Notes: generated by a model from the letters alone, not told the origin. Counted from the first letter of the stretch, positions 26,930-38,656 are shown. The stretch: 64,000 nt of DNA from Arthrobacter sp. B1805 (GCF_002929745.1 NZ_PJIQ01000008.1:159591-223590), one strand, 5' to 3'. A program made the numbers and translations.

Positions 26930-28018
26930 TCAGGCCACCGGCGTCTCGGTTCCGTTCACTCCCTCGCCCGTCCGCCGCGCTCCCTGGTTCTGCGTCGCAT
27001 CCCTGATCTCACCGATCAGCTGCTCGATGACATCCTCGAGGAAGAGGACACCGCGCGTCGAACCGTCGGGGCCAAGGACGCGCGCCAGGTGGGACCCGGT
27101 CCGCTGCATGACGGTGAGCGCGTCCTCGATCTCGTCGTCGACCGACAGGTTCGCGAGCGTTCGCACCTTGTTCTCCGTGATCGGCTTCCGGTACATCGCC
27201 TGCGGCATGGACATGATGTCCTTCAAGTGCATGTAGCCCGTCAGGTTGCCGTCGTCGTCCACCATCACGAAGCGCGAGAACCCGGTGCGCCCCACAGCCC
27301 GCTCGAACTCCTCGGGCGTCGCATCGGTGCGGACGGTCACGAGCTCGTTGAGCGGCACCATCGTGGTCTCCGCGGTCTGCCCGGAGAACTCGAGCGCGCC
27401 TGTGATCAGGCCCGACTCGTCGTCCACGAGGCCACTCTTCGTGGACTCCTCCACGATCGACTGCACCTCCTCGAGCGTGTAGGTCGAGGACACCTCGTCC
27501 TTCGGCTCGACCTTCAGCGCCCGCAGGATGTGGTTCGCGGCCCAGTTCAGCGAGGAGATGACAGGATTCACGACGCGCGCGATCATGACGAGCGGCGGGG
27601 CCAGCAGGAGTGCGGCCTTGTCCGCCACGGAGACGGAGATGTTCTTCGGCACCATCTCTCCGAAGGTGACGTGGAGGAAGGTGACCAGGAGGAGCGCGAG
27701 GGCGAAGGCGACGCCGTCCGCCAGTCCCTCCGGCACCCCGACCGCCTCGAAGGGAACCACGAACAGATGGTGGATCGCCGGTTCGGCGACCTGCAGGATC
27801 AGGAGCGAGCAGACGGTGATCCCGAGCTGCGAGCAGGCGAGCATGAGGGACACATGCTCCATGGCCCAGATGGTCGTCTTCGCCCGTTTGGAACCCGCGT
27901 CGGCCAGCGGCTCGATCTGACTCCGGCGCGCCGACATCACGGCGAATTCCGAGGCGACGAAGAAGGCATTGCCGATCAGGAGGATTACCAGCCAGAGAAT
28001 TCCCGCCCAGTCGCTCAT
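26930..28018 (-). CDS. CNNM/CorB-type membrane protein with CBS pair (short form)
   Basis: A 362-aa protein: an N-terminal DUF21/CNNM domain with four hydrophobic segments (about residues 1-150, GNAFFVASEFAVMSARRSQIE) and a cytosolic CBS-domain pair (about 200-335). The C-terminal CorC/HlyC domain found in its neighbour is missing; it stops after the second CBS with a polar tail. CNNM proteins are linked to Mg2+ efflux or cation homeostasis. Its ATG overlaps the stop of the preceding longer paralogue by 4 nt. Confidence 0.88.
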   Translation of the reverse strand: MSDWAGILWLVILLIGNAFFVASEFAVMSARRSQIEPLADAGSKRAKTTIWAMEHVSLMLACSQLGITVCSLLILQVAEPAIHHLFVVPFEAVGVPEGLADGVAFALALLLVTFLHVTFGEMVPKNISVSVADKAALLLAPPLVMIARVVNPVISSLNWAANHILRALKVEPKDEVSSTYTLEEVQSIVEESTKSGLVDDESGLITGALEFSGQTAETTMVPLNELVTVRTDATPEEFERAVGRTGFSRFVMVDDDGNLTGYMHLKDIMSMPQAMYRKPITENKVRTLANLSVDDEIEDALTVMQRTGSHLARVLGPDGSTRGVLFLEDVIEQLIGEIRDATQNQGARRTGEGVNGTETPVA

Positions 28019-29439
28019 CGGTTGTCCTTTCGTCCTGCGGTGGTGCCCGCGAGCGCGGGTCTGGCCGCTTCACGCACGCCCTGGTCCTGGGGGACACTCT
28101 GGTGCTCGGGAACGACGGCGTCCTGCGCCACGTCGGCAGCCGCTGCCGGAGCGGGCCTGAAGCGGACGCGGTCGATCCGTCGGCCGTCCATCCGCTCGAC
28201 CAGAAGAGCCCCGGCGGGCACGTCGACCTCGTCGCCCGGCACGGCGACCCGTCCGAGCTCGGCCATGATGAATCCGGCGACCGTCTCGTAGCCTGCTTCG
28301 TCCGGCACCACGAGCCCGGGGATCTGCACCGTGACCTCGTCCGGACGCATGAGCCCCGGGAAGAACCAGTCCCCCGCCGCACTCTGCAGGACGCCGGGCT
28401 TCAGCTTGTCGTGTTCATCCTTGACCTCGCCGACGATCTCCTCGACGAGGTCCTCGAGCGTGGCCACACCGGCGGTTCCGCCGTATTCATCGAGCACGAC
28501 GGCGAGCTGGAGGTTCGCCTCCCGCAGTTCACTCAACAGGGAGTCCAGGTGGACGGTCTCGGGTACGCGCAGCACATCCGTCATGATGGTGCCGGCCGGC
28601 AGTTCGGCCCGCTTGTGGCGAGGAACCGCGACGGCCTTCTTCACGTGGACCACGCCGCGGATATCATCCGCCGAGTCACCGATCAGCGGGAAGCGCGAGT
28701 ACCCCGTCCGTCGCGCCGCTTCCACGACGTCGGCAACGGTCTGGTCCGAGTCGATGACCTCCATGCGGATGCGCGGGGTCATGACGTCGGCCGCGGTGCG
28801 CTCGGAGAAGCTGAACGTGCGAGCCAGGAAGTTCGCCGTGCCCTGGTCCAGGGTGCCCATCTCGGCCGAGCGCCGCACGAGGGACGAGAGCTCGGAGGGC
28901 GTCCGCGCTCCGGAGATCTCCTCCTTCGCCTCGAGCCCGAAGACGTTGAGGACCCGATTGGAGAAACCGTTGAGCACGATGATGGCCGGCTTGAACACTG
29001 CCGTGAAGAGGAGCTGCGGCCGGGCCAGCGCCTTTCCCACCTGGAAGGGCAGGGCGATGCTCAGGTTCTTCGGCACGAGCTCGCCGATGAGCATGGACAG
29101 CAGCGTGGCCAGAATCATCGCGATGATGATCGATGCCGAGGCGACGAGCGCTTCGGAGAGACCGAGCGCGGTCAGGGGCGCCTCCAGGAGCCGTCCGACG
29201 GACGGCTCCATGACGTAACCCGTGAGCAGCGTGGTCAGGGTGATGCCGAGCTGGCAGCTCGAAAGTTGCGTCGAGAGCGACTTCAGGCACCGCAGCAGCG
29301 GCTCGGCCCTGGTGTCGCCCTCGTCCACCGCACGTTGGACGTACGTCTGATCCAGCGCGACGAGCGCGAATTCGACGGCCACGAAGAATCCCGTACCGAG
29401 CACGAGGAGCAGGCCTGCGACGAGGTAGATCCATTCCAC
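28015..29439 (-). CDS. CNNM/CorC-type membrane protein with CBS pair and CorC_HlyC domain
   Basis: A 474-aa full-length member: DUF21 membrane domain (about 1-190), CBS pair (about 215-330, MTPRIRMEVIDSD) and a C-terminal FAD-like transporter-associated domain (about 345-430). Predicted role in divalent cation (Mg2+/Co2+) extrusion or regulation. GTG start with GAGGAGGGG about 10 nt upstream. Translationally coupled to the shorter paralogue behind it; the pair may work as a heteromer, an inference from the coupling. Confidence 0.9.
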   Translation of the reverse strand: MEWIYLVAGLLLVLGTGFFVAVEFALVALDQTYVQRAVDEGDTRAEPLLRCLKSLSTQLSSCQLGITLTTLLTGYVMEPSVGRLLEAPLTALGLSEALVASASIIIAMILATLLSMLIGELVPKNLSIALPFQVGKALARPQLLFTAVFKPAIIVLNGFSNRVLNVFGLEAKEEISGARTPSELSSLVRRSAEMGTLDQGTANFLARTFSFSERTAADVMTPRIRMEVIDSDQTVADVVEAARRTGYSRFPLIGDSADDIRGVVHVKKAVAVPRHKRAELPAGTIMTDVLRVPETVHLDSLLSELREANLQLAVVLDEYGGTAGVATLEDLVEEIVGEVKDEHDKLKPGVLQSAAGDWFFPGLMRPDEVTVQIPGLVVPDEAGYETVAGFIMAELGRVAVPGDEVDVPAGALLVERMDGRRIDRVRFRPAPAAAADVAQDAVVPEHQSVPQDQGVREAARPALAGTTAGRKDNR

Positions 29440-29715
29440 CGCTACATCCCCTCCTCGGCAACGCCTGGGCGGGTGTGCAGCGGTCCGCGTCTGAGGGGGT
29501 CCGCGGCGTCGGACTGGAGGGATGCTGCGTCCTGGTCGGAACCGACATCGGCCGGGGCGTCGGCACCGGGCAGCGGATGGGCAAGAGGAGAGGGTGCGCC
29601 GGCGTCGAGCCGGCCCCTAGAAGGACTGTCCATAAGGAGACCAGTCTATCGGCTTGGCAGCAGCAGCGGCGCAGGGATTCCGCCGACGACGCATGGAAGC
29701 CCGGACGGGCCGTGC

Positions 29716-31407
<1,692 letters not shown>

Positions 31408-31439
31408 TCAGGGCAACTTACGGAAGAGGCGTATACCAA

Positions 31440-34400
31440 GTGCCAGAACAAACCAGCCACCGTCTACCTGAAGAGTTCGGCGGGAACGAGTGGCTTGTTG
31501 ACGAGCTGTACCAGCAGTTCCAGCAGGACCGCCACTCGGTCGACAGGAAGTGGTGGGACCTGTTCGATTCCTTCGACGCGGAGAACGCTCCGGGGGAGAA
31601 CGGCCGCCACTCCGCGGAAAGGCCCGTGGAACCGGCATCGGCTCCCGCTGCCACGGCCTCCGCGCCCAACGGGACCACGCCGGCAGCTCCCTCGTCCGGC
31701 ACCCCGGCGTCCGGTGCTTCGACCGCCGCCCATCCCCCGACGAAGGAACTGCCCGTCGTCAAGGCCGAGGCGCCGGCGCCCAAGGCGTCCGGTGAGAGCC
31801 CCGCGAGCACCCAGCAGAGTGGCAAGCCCCCCGTGGCCAAGGAGCCGGCGAAGAAGCCCGACGCTCCGAAGGATGACAAGCCCGCCACGAAGCCCATCCC
31901 GGCCCAGCTCCCCGCCTCCGCGCTCAACGGCGACATGGAGGAGAACAGGGTCAGCGTCCTCCGCGGACCGGCCAAGGCCATCGCCACGAACATGGAAGCC
32001 AGCCTGAGCGTCCCGACGGCGACCAGCGTCCGGGCCATCCCCGCCAAGCTGCTGATCGACAACCGCGTGGTCATCAACAGCAACCTGGCCCGCGCGCGCG
32101 GCGGCAAGGTGTCGTTCACCCACCTGATCGGCTACGCCATCATCCGGGCACTGGCCCAGTTCCCGTCGCAGAACGTCTACTACGACGTCATCGACGGCAA
32201 GCCCTCCGCGGTCCAGCCCGCCCACGTGAACTTCGGCCTCGCGATCGACATGCCGAAGCCCGATGGCACGCGCTCGCTCGTGGTTCCGAACATCAAGAAG
32301 GCCGAGACCATGAACTTCTCGGAGTTCTGGCAGGCCTACGAGGACCTGGTGAAGAAGGCTCGCGCCGGGAAGCTCGGGGCCGACGACTACGCCGGTACCA
32401 CGGTCTCCCTCACCAACCCGGGAGGCATCGGTACCGTCCACTCGGTCCCCCGCCTCTCGAAGGGCCAGGCGTGCATCATCGGTGCCGGCGCCCTCGAATA
32501 CCCTGCGGAGTTCCAGGGTTCGAGCGAGAAGACCCTCGCCAAGCACGCCATCAGCAAGACCATCACGCTCACCTCGACCTACGACCACCGCGTCATCCAG
32601 GGCGCCGGCAGCGGTGAGTTCCTGCGGATCATCCACCGGTTGCTGCTGGGTGAGCAGGGCTTCTACGACGAGATCTTCGAGTCGCTCCGCATCCCCTACG
32701 AGCCCGTGCGGTGGAGTGCCGACATCCAGGTCGACCCGGTGGACCAGATCAACAAGGTCGCCCGGATCCAGCAGCTCATCCACGCCTACCGCGTGCGCGG
32801 CCACCTCATGGCGGACACCAATCCGCTCGAGTACGTGCAGCGCAAGCACGCCGACCTCGACATCCGCACCCATGGGCTCACCCTGTGGGACCTCGACCGG
32901 GAGTGGCCGACGGGCGGCTTCGGCGGCCAGCCCATGCTCAAGTTCCGCGACATGCTCGGGGTGCTGCGGGATGCCTACTGCCGAACCACCGGTATCGAGT
33001 ACATGCACCTCCAGGACCCGGCAGAGCGCCAGTGGTTCCAGGACGAGCTCGAGCACCCCTACTCGAAGCCGAGCCGTGAGGAGCAGCTGCGCATCCTGCA
33101 CAAGCTGAACTCGGCGGAGGCCTTCGAGACGTTCCTGCAGACGAAATTCGTCGGCCAGAAGCGCTTCTCGCTCGAAGGCGGGGAATCCCTGATCCCGCTG
33201 CTGGACGCCGTGATCTCGGGCGCGGCCGACGACGGCCTCGATGAGGTCGCCATCGGCATGGCCCACCGGGGACGCCTGAACGTGCTCACCAACATCGCCG
33301 GCAAGACCTATGCGCAGGTCTTCCGCGAGTTCGAGGGTACGCAGGATCCGCGCTCCGTCCAGGGCTCGGGCGACGTGAAGTACCACCTCGGCACCGAGGG
33401 CACTTTCACCTCCGACGCCGGGAACCAGACGAAGGTCTACCTGGCCGCGAACCCGTCGCACCTGGAAGCCGTCGATCCCGTCCTCGAGGGCATCGTCCGC
33501 GCCAAGCAGGACCTCCTCGACCAGGGCGACACCTTCCCCGTGCTGCCGATCCTCATCCACGGTGACGCAGCCTTCGCCGGCCAGGGCGTCGTGGCCGAGA
33601 CCCTCAACCTGTCGCAGCTGCGCGGGTACCGCACCGGTGGCACCATCCACGTGATCGTGAACAACCAGGTGGGCTTCACCACGAGCCCGACGTCGTCGCG
33701 CTCCTCGGTGTACTCCACCGACGTCGCGAAGATGGTCCAGGCGCCGGTCTTCCACGTGAACGGGGACGACCCCGAGGCCGTGGTGCGCGTGGCGCAGCTG
33801 GCGTACCAGTTCCGCCAGCGGTTCAACAAGGACGTCGTCATCGACATGGTCTGCTACCGCCGTCGCGGCCACAACGAGGGCGATGATCCTTCGATGACGC
33901 AGCCCATGATGTACAACCTGATCGAGGCCAAGCGTTCGGTGCGCAAGCTGTACACCGAGGCCCTGATCGGTCGTGGGGACATCACCCAGGAGGAGGCGGA
34001 GCAGGCGCTGCGCGACTACCAGGAGCGCCTGGAGCGCGTCTTCGCCGAGACGCATGCTGCCCAGACGTCGCCGATCCCGGTCGTGACCAAGGACCCGCAG
34101 GCGGTCTCGGACCTCGAGCGGCCGTACGCGCAGCAGGCGGACGGCGGCGACAGCGACGCCCGCCGGACCGCCATCAGCGCAGAGATGCTGGCGCACATCG
34201 GCGCCGCTCATACCGCTGTCCCAGAGGGCTTCACGGTGCACCCGAAGCTCAAGGCCCTCCTGGAGAAGCGCGAGCAGATGTCGAGGGAAGGCGGGATCGA
34301 CTGGGGCTTCGGTGAGATCGCGGCCTTCGGTTCGCTCGTCATGGAGGGCGTGCCCGTGAGGCTCGCGGGCCAGGATTCGCGCCGCGGTACCTTCGTGCAG

Positions 34401-35321
34401 CGCCATGCGGTGTTCCACGACCGCGCGACCGGCCACGAGTGGCTCCCGCTGGACGACCTCAGCGCGGACCAGGCGAAGTTCTGGGTCTACGACTCCCTGC
34501 TGTCCGAGTACGCGGCCATGGGCTTCGAGTACGGCTACTCCGTGGAACGGCCGGATGCGCTGGTGATCTGGGAGGCCCAGTTCGGCGACTTCGTGAACGG
34601 CGCGCAGACCATCATCGACGAGTTCATCAGTTCCGCAGAGCAGAAGTGGGGGCAACGCTCCTCCCTCGTGCTGATGCTGCCCCACGGGTACGAAGGCCAG
34701 GGGCCGGATCACTCCTCCGCCCGCATCGAGCGCTTCCTGCAGATGTGCGCCGAGGAGAACATGGTCGTCGCCAACCCGAGCACCGCGGCGTCGCACTTCC
34801 ACCTGCTGCGTCGCCACGCGTACAAGCGTCCGAGGAAGCCGCTGGTGATCTTCACGCCGAAGCAGCTGCTGCGCCTGAAAGCCGCCGCCAGTTCGGTGGA
34901 GGACTTCACGCAGGGCACCTTCCAGCCCGTCATCCCCGATACCACCCTCGGCACTGCCGGGAGTGACGTCGAGCGCGTGATCCTCGTGTCCGGTCGCCTC
35001 TACTACGACCTCCTCTCCTCCCGGCAGAAGCTGGACGACGGCAGGACTGCCATCGTCCGGGTGGAGCAGCTGTACCCGCTCCCTCTGGAGGAGATCAGGG
35101 CGGCACTGGCCGAGTACCCGAACGCGGAGATCGTCTGGGCGCAGGACGAGCCGGCCAACCAGGGGCCTTGGCCGTTCATCGGCCTCAACCTGCCGCAGGA
35201 GCTGGACCGGCCGATGCGCCTTGCGTCCCGACCGGCGTCCGCTTCCACGGCGACGGGATCGGCCAAGAGCCACGCGGTGGAGCAGGAACTCCTCATCAAG
35301 AGGGCCTTCGGCCGTCAGTAG
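31440..35321 (+). CDS. kgd: Multifunctional 2-oxoglutarate decarboxylase/dehydrogenase (E2-E1 fusion)
   Basis: A 1293-aa fusion typical of actinobacteria (Kgd/OdhA). It has an N-terminal E1o segment ([15 protein letters not shown], about 1-45), an Ala/Pro/Lys-rich linker (about 50-170), a dihydrolipoamide succinyltransferase-like domain without lipoyl domain (about 175-415, with [16 protein letters not shown]), and a thiamine-diphosphate E1 domain (about 440-1293, [13 protein letters not shown]). It runs the 2-oxoglutarate step of the TCA cycle with a separate E2p/E3, and is usually restrained by a GarA/OdhI protein. GTG at 31440 is preferred because [18 protein letters not shown] is the family N-terminus. 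Confidence 0.96.
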   Translation: MPEQTSHRLPEEFGGNEWLVDELYQQFQQDRHSVDRKWWDLFDSFDAENAPGENGRHSAERPVEPASAPAATASAPNGTTPAAPSSGTPASGASTAAHPPTKELPVVKAEAPAPKASGESPASTQQSGKPPVAKEPAKKPDAPKDDKPATKPIPAQLPASALNGDMEENRVSVLRGPAKAIATNMEASLSVPTATSVRAIPAKLLIDNRVVINSNLARARGGKVSFTHLIGYAIIRALAQFPSQNVYYDVIDGKPSAVQPAHVNFGLAIDMPKPDGTRSLVVPNIKKAETMNFSEFWQAYEDLVKKARAGKLGADDYAGTTVSLTNPGGIGTVHSVPRLSKGQACIIGAGALEYPAEFQGSSEKTLAKHAISKTITLTSTYDHRVIQGAGSGEFLRIIHRLLLGEQGFYDEIFESLRIPYEPVRWSADIQVDPVDQINKVARIQQLIHAYRVRGHLMADTNPLEYVQRKHADLDIRTHGLTLWDLDREWPTGGFGGQPMLKFRDMLGVLRDAYCRTTGIEYMHLQDPAERQWFQDELEHPYSKPSREEQLRILHKLNSAEAFETFLQTKFVGQKRFSLEGGESLIPLLDAVISGAADDGLDEVAIGMAHRGRLNVLTNIAGKTYAQVFREFEGTQDPRSVQGSGDVKYHLGTEGTFTSDAGNQTKVYLAANPSHLEAVDPVLEGIVRAKQDLLDQGDTFPVLPILIHGDAAFAGQGVVAETLNLSQLRGYRTGGTIHVIVNNQVGFTTSPTSSRSSVYSTDVAKMVQAPVFHVNGDDPEAVVRVAQLAYQFRQRFNKDVVIDMVCYRRRGHNEGDDPSMTQPMMYNLIEAKRSVRKLYTEALIGRGDITQEEAEQALRDYQERLERVFAETHAAQTSPIPVVTKDPQAVSDLERPYAQQADGGDSDARRTAISAEMLAHIGAAHTAVPEGFTVHPKLKALLEKREQMSREGGIDWGFGEIAAFGSLVMEGVPVRLAGQDSRRGTFVQRHAVFHDRATGHEWLPLDDLSADQAKFWVYDSLLSEYAAMGFEYGYSVERPDALVIWEAQFGDFVNGAQTIIDEFISSAEQKWGQRSSLVLMLPHGYEGQGPDHSSARIERFLQMCAEENMVVANPSTAASHFHLLRRHAYKRPRKPLVIFTPKQLLRLKAAASSVEDFTQGTFQPVIPDTTLGTAGSDVERVILVSGRLYYDLLSSRQKLDDGRTAIVRVEQLYPLPLEEIRAALAEYPNAEIVWAQDEPANQGPWPFIGLNLPQELDRPMRLASRPASASTATGSAKSHAVEQELLIKRAFGRQ

Positions 35322-35339
35322 CAGGCCATCAGTATGATG

Positions 35340-35365
35340 TTGGGTGGGGCCGAGGCCCCACCCAA
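35340..35365 (+). terminator. Terminator of kgd
   Basis: A 12-bp perfect stem (35340-35351 with 35354-35365), tight GA loop, followed by TGTCTTTAA. It starts 18 nt after the kgd stop. Confidence 0.8.
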
Positions 35366-35470
35366 TGTCTTTAACCGAGCCATGCCTCGGACAGAGTTAA
35401 TGTCTTCAGGAGCGTGCGCCGCTCATCCGGCGGCCCGCACCCATCCGACGACCAGCACACCGAGGGACCA

Positions 35471-36070
35471 GTGGAACAACGCAGAATCCGACTAGCAGCA
35501 GTGGGCGACGAACTCCTCGCGGGGCTCGGTGATCCGCGAGCGCTCGGGTGGGTCGGACGCGTGATGGCCCGTACCCGCCCCGACAACGCCTCGCTGGAGG
35601 CATACAGCCTCGCGGCGCCCGGAGAGGGCACCGAGGCACTGGCGAACCGCTGGCTGCAGGAGGCGGGGCGCCGCTTCGACGACGGCGCCGACAACCGGCT
35701 CGTTATCGGTCTCTCCGACCGCGATCTGGACCTCGAACTGTCGACCGCGCGGAGCCGGCTCAATCTCGCCAACATCCTCGACGGGGCAGCCCAGATGAGC
35801 GTCAAGGTGCTCGTCGTCGGGCCTCCTCCCGGACTCGACGCCGAACGCAACCGCCGCCTCGCCGACCTCTCGGCCGCTTTCGGCGACGTGACGACGCGTC
35901 GCAAACACGTCTTCGTGGACACCTTCACGCCACTGCTCGCGCACGAGCAGTGGCGCCACGATCTCGCTGCCAACGGCGGAACGCCCGGGCAGGCCGGGTA
36001 CGGGCTGATCGCCTGGCTCGTGCTGCACCGCGGCTGGTTCCAGTGGCTGGATGTGCCCGCGCCGGAGTAG
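35471..36070 (+). CDS. SGNH/GDSL-hydrolase-fold protein lacking its catalytic residues
   Basis: A 199-aa protein with GDSL-family layout but replaced active site. Block I reads AAVGDELLAGLGD, with Glu14 instead of the nucleophilic Ser. The C-terminal DxxHP block reads NGGTPGQAGYGLIA, with Asn168 for Asp and Thr171 for His. The scaffold around these blocks (GLGDPRALGWVGRV, FVDTFTPL) is well kept, so it is unlikely to be a decaying pseudogene. GTG at 35471 lies behind GAGGGACC. It stands alone between two hairpins. Probably a binding or regulatory pseudoenzyme. Confidence 0.75.
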   Translation: MEQRRIRLAAVGDELLAGLGDPRALGWVGRVMARTRPDNASLEAYSLAAPGEGTEALANRWLQEAGRRFDDGADNRLVIGLSDRDLDLELSTARSRLNLANILDGAAQMSVKVLVVGPPPGLDAERNRRLADLSAAFGDVTTRRKHVFVDTFTPLLAHEQWRHDLAANGGTPGQAGYGLIAWLVLHRGWFQWLDVPAPE

Positions 36071-36105
36071 GCGCCAGGCGTCGACCCTCCAGGTCGCCGT
36101 AGTAC

Positions 36106-36140
36106 CGACAGGGAACCCTCGAGTGGAGGGTTCCCTGTCG
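36106..36140. terminator. Bidirectional hairpin between SGNH protein and MDR gene
   Basis: A 15-bp perfect stem (36106-36120 with 36126-36140), 5-nt loop, between convergent genes. Confidence 0.75.
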
Positions 36141-36160
36141 CGTTCCGGGCCACGCCCGGG

Positions 36161-37126
36161 TCAGTGGCGGAAGACGATCTTGCCGAACACGTCGCCGTCG
36201 AGCATGCGCTGGAAACCCCGGGGCGCGTCCTCGAGGGGCAGCACCGCGTCGATGACGGGCCGGATGCCGGTCGCGACCAAAAAGCGGGTGAGCCGCACGA
36301 GCTCCTCACGGGTACCCATCGTGGAGCCCAGCACGCGCAACTGGAGGAAGAACACCCGGTTGAGGTCCGCCGAGGGCGCGGCACCGCTCGTGGCGCCGCA
36401 CGTCACGACTGTTCCTCCGGGCACGAGCGCCTTCAGGGAGTGCGCCCAGGTGGCTTCACCCACCGAGTCGAAGACGACGTCGACGCGCTCGGGCAGCCGT
36501 GCACCGGCGTCGAACACCTGGTCCGCTCCCAGCTCCAGCGCCTGCTGCCGCTTGGACCCGCTGCGGCTCGTCGCCCAGACGCGGAAGCCGGCGGCCGCTG
36601 CGAGTGCGATCAGGGCGGACGCGACGCCACCGCCGGCTCCCTGCACGAGCACCGTGGCGCCGGGTGCCGCCGGGGAGACGGTGAACAGCATGCGGTAGGC
36701 CGTGAGCCAGGCCGTGGGCAGACATGCGGCTTCCTCGAAGGACAGTTCCGGCGGTTTCGGGACCAGGTTCCGCTCGGGCACCCACACGTAGTCCGCCATG
36801 GTTCCCGGGTACCGCTCCGACAGGAGCGACCGCTGCGGGTCCAGGGTCTCGTCGCCCCGCCACTGCGGCGAGGACACGACGCCGTGGACGATCACCTCGT
36901 TGCCGTCGTCGTCCCGTCCGGCAGCGTCGCACCCGAGCACCATCGGAAGCCGGTCCTGGGGCAGCCCGACGCCCTTCAGCGACCACAGGTCGTGGTGGTT
37001 GAGGCAGGATGCGACGACCTCGACCCTGACGAACCCCTCAAGGGCAGCCGGGACGTCGAGGTCGCCGACGACCAGGCCGCGGAGCGGATCGTCCCCCGAC
37101 TGGGTGGCGGCGTAGGCGGCACGCAT
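36161..37126 (-). CDS. MDR-superfamily NAD(P)-dependent oxidoreductase
   Basis: A 321-aa medium-chain reductase: GroES-like domain (about 1-125) with ASCLNHHDLW, and a Rossmann domain with QGAGGGVASALIALA. The structural zinc cysteine lobe is absent and no clear catalytic zinc set is seen, which points to the quinone/enoyl reductase branch rather than a true alcohol dehydrogenase. ATG behind AAGGAGATGACCT. Substrate unknown. Confidence 0.85.
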   Translation of the reverse strand: MRAAYAATQSGDDPLRGLVVGDLDVPAALEGFVRVEVVASCLNHHDLWSLKGVGLPQDRLPMVLGCDAAGRDDDGNEVIVHGVVSSPQWRGDETLDPQRSLLSERYPGTMADYVWVPERNLVPKPPELSFEEAACLPTAWLTAYRMLFTVSPAAPGATVLVQGAGGGVASALIALAAAAGFRVWATSRSGSKRQQALELGADQVFDAGARLPERVDVVFDSVGEATWAHSLKALVPGGTVVTCGATSGAAPSADLNRVFFLQLRVLGSTMGTREELVRLTRFLVATGIRPVIDAVLPLEDAPRGFQRMLDGDVFGKIVFRH

Positions 37127-37300
37127 AGGTCATCTCCTTCGATCACGGACGGTGCCCCCATCCTAGGGGTAGCGCTGTCGTCGGAGCTGTCTTCGGAGCT
37201 GTCTCAACGCCGCGTGCAGTGCGGCCGTCGCGCTGGGGTCGGGGGCTGTTTAGGCGACGCCGGTCGCGGTATGGGAGACTTGGGTGCAGTTCTGCACGTC

Positions 37301-37306
37301 TACAGT
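37301..37306 (+). promoter_or_regulatory. Candidate -10 of the bL37 gene
   Basis: TACAGT, with TTGGGT 15 bp upstream (37280-37285). The leader to the ATG would be about 17 nt and contains AAGGAGG. Confidence 0.3.
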
Positions 37307-37329
37307 GCCTGAAGAAGAAGGAGGCAGCC

Positions 37330-37404
37330 ATGAGCAAGCGAGCACGCAAGCGTCGCGACCGGAAGCGTGGAGGCGCGAACCACGGTAAGCGCCCCAACAC
37401 CTGA
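37330..37404 (+). CDS. Ribosomal protein bL37 (24 aa)
   Basis: MSKRARKRRDRKRGGANHGK followed by RPNT and TGA: 24 residues, extremely basic. This matches the actinobacterial large-subunit protein bL37 first seen in mycobacterial ribosome structures (24 aa, ending ANHGKRPNA). AAGGAGG lies 6 nt before the ATG. It is shorter than usual gene-calling cutoffs. A strong hairpin follows it, and it is convergent with rsrA. Confidence 0.92.
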   Translation: MSKRARKRRDRKRGGANHGKRPNT

Positions 37405-37435
37405 GTCCAGGCGTTACAAGCACCGCCAGTACGAA

Positions 37436-37477
37436 CGACAGAACCTCCGGCCCGTCAGGGTACCGGAGGTTCTGTCG
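37436..37477. terminator. Bidirectional hairpin between bL37 and rsrA
   Basis: A 15-bp perfect stem (37436-37450 with 37463-37477) and 12-nt loop between convergent genes. Confidence 0.75.
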
Positions 37478-37519
37478 TGTGGGGCTCTGTCGCCTCGCGC
37501 GTCCGCAGGTGCCGGGGAG

Positions 37520-37780
37520 TCAGTGATCCACGGTCTTGAGCTGGCTGATGCGGTCGAGGATGCTCGCCTTCAGGGTCGACGGCGCAACCTCCGTGCAGGA
37601 TCGCTTGACGACCGACCGAATCACGCATTCCAGATCGTGCTCCTCGGCGCACTGCGGGCACCCGTTCAGGTGGTCCTTGATCTCGACGAGATCCTGGTGG
37701 GACAGCGCGCCGTCCAGGTACTCGTACAGCCTCTCGATCCTCGAGTCGGCGCAATCGCCCATACTCTCGCAATCGCTCAT
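37520..37780 (-). CDS. rsrA: Zinc-binding anti-sigma factor RsrA (mycothiol system)
   Basis: An 86-aa ZAS-family anti-sigma factor. The signature HxxxCxxC appears as HLNGCPQC, with further cysteines at the N-terminus ([10 protein letters not shown]) and in KRSCTE. Zinc-loaded RsrA holds SigR; disulfide formation during thiol oxidation releases zinc and frees SigR. It starts inside the end of sigR (4-nt overlap), so the pair is made in step. Confidence 0.93.
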   Translation of the reverse strand: MSDCESMGDCADSRIERLYEYLDGALSHQDLVEIKDHLNGCPQCAEEHDLECVIRSVVKRSCTEVAPSTLKASILDRISQLKTVDH

Positions 37781-38472
37781 TTCTCCATCTCCTGTTCCTT
37801 GCCCGCTGCGCCCGCCCCGCTCTGGGTCTTGGCACCAGCACCCGTGGTGACACGGAGTCCCCGCTCACGCGCGTACTCCGCGAGGAGTTCACGCAGCAGC
37901 TTGCGGCCGCGGTGCAGCCGGGACATGACGGTCCCGATGGGCGTGTTCATGATTTCCGATATTTCCTTGTACGCGAAGCCTTCGACGTCCGAGAAGTAGA
38001 CCGCCAACCTGAATTCCTCCGGGATCGCCTGGAGCGCACTCTTCACGTCGGAGTCCGGCAGGTGGTCCAACGCCTCGGCCTCTGCCGAGCGGAGACCGGC
38101 GGAGGTGTGCTCTGCAGCCTTTGCGAGCTGCCAGTCCTCGATGGTGTCGGAGTGCGATTGCAGCGGCTCCCGCTGCCTCTTGCGATACAGGTTGATGTAG
38201 GTGTTGGTGAGGATGCGGTACAGCCACGCCTTCAGGTTGGTTCCCGGCTTGTACTGGTGGAAGGCGGAGAACGCCTTCGTGTAGGCCTCCTGCACCAGGT
38301 CCTCCGCGTCGCTGGGATTGCGGGCCATGCGCATGGCAGCGGAGTAGAGCTGGTCGACATACTGCATGGCGTCACGCTCGAAGCGCGCCTTACGGTCGGC
38401 TTCCGACTCCGTCGACACGTCCAACTGTGCATCTTCGGCCTGGCTGCTGCCTGCGGGGGCTGTTGTATTCAT
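37777..38472 (-). CDS. sigR: ECF sigma factor SigR
   Basis: A 231-aa group-IV sigma factor (SigR/SigH): region 2 has [20 protein letters not shown] and region 4 has [26 protein letters not shown]. It directs genes for thiol homeostasis from GGAAT-N18/19-GTT promoters. ATG at 38472 gives the standard-length form but has no good Shine-Dalgarno sequence. The frame stays open upstream to a GTG at 38586 that has GGAGG 5 nt before it, giving a 269-aa long form. A perfect SigR promoter lies just upstream of both. A C-terminal Gly/Ala/Lys tail extends past region 4. Confidence 0.94.
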   Translation of the reverse strand: MNTTAPAGSSQAEDAQLDVSTESEADRKARFERDAMQYVDQLYSAAMRMARNPSDAEDLVQEAYTKAFSAFHQYKPGTNLKAWLYRILTNTYINLYRKRQREPLQSHSDTIEDWQLAKAAEHTSAGLRSAEAEALDHLPDSDVKSALQAIPEEFRLAVYFSDVEGFAYKEISEIMNTPIGTVMSRLHRGRKLLRELLAEYARERGLRVTTGAGAKTQSGAGAAGKEQEMEK

Positions 38473-38586
38473 CGTGCCAAAGTCTACGCGTCCCCGCTGT
38501 CGCGGCGCCGTTGAAGCCCGCCGCTGGACCGACGTCGACAGCTGGAAATCCGCCGGTACCACCGTCCCGGTCTGTGAGCCCGTCAC
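38473..38586 (-). other. Candidate N-terminal extension of a long SigR isoform
   Basis: 38 in-frame codons from a GTG (38586) preceded by CGGAGGCGCGT lead without a stop into the short sigR start. A transcript from the SigR promoter (start near 38624) would include this codon. Streptomyces coelicolor makes an induced, unstable sigma-R' by the same device. The residues ([14 protein letters not shown]...) have no domain. Confidence 0.5.
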
Positions 38587-38630
38587 ACGCGCCTCCGATG
38601 TCCCGTTCCGAATGCTTCCATGGTTCTTCC

Positions 38631-38656
38631 AACCCCCTCGAGAACCGCCTTATTCC
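38631..38656 (-). promoter_or_regulatory. SigR-type promoter of sigR
   Basis: On the minus strand GGAAT (38656-38652), an 18-nt spacer, and GTT (38633-38631) match the SigR consensus exactly. It supports positive autoregulation, as known for Streptomyces sigR p2. Confidence 0.78.

Noticed and set aside
29442..29633. A 63-codon frame just upstream of the long CNNM gene
   Set aside because: It ends 3 nt before that gene and might look like a leader peptide, but it has no Shine-Dalgarno sequence and a random Pro/Asp/Ala composition.
31464..35273. A 1269-codon open frame antisense to kgd
   Set aside because: Mirror of the kgd reading frame; composition is Arg/Asp/Val/Leu noise, and kgd is unambiguous on the other strand.
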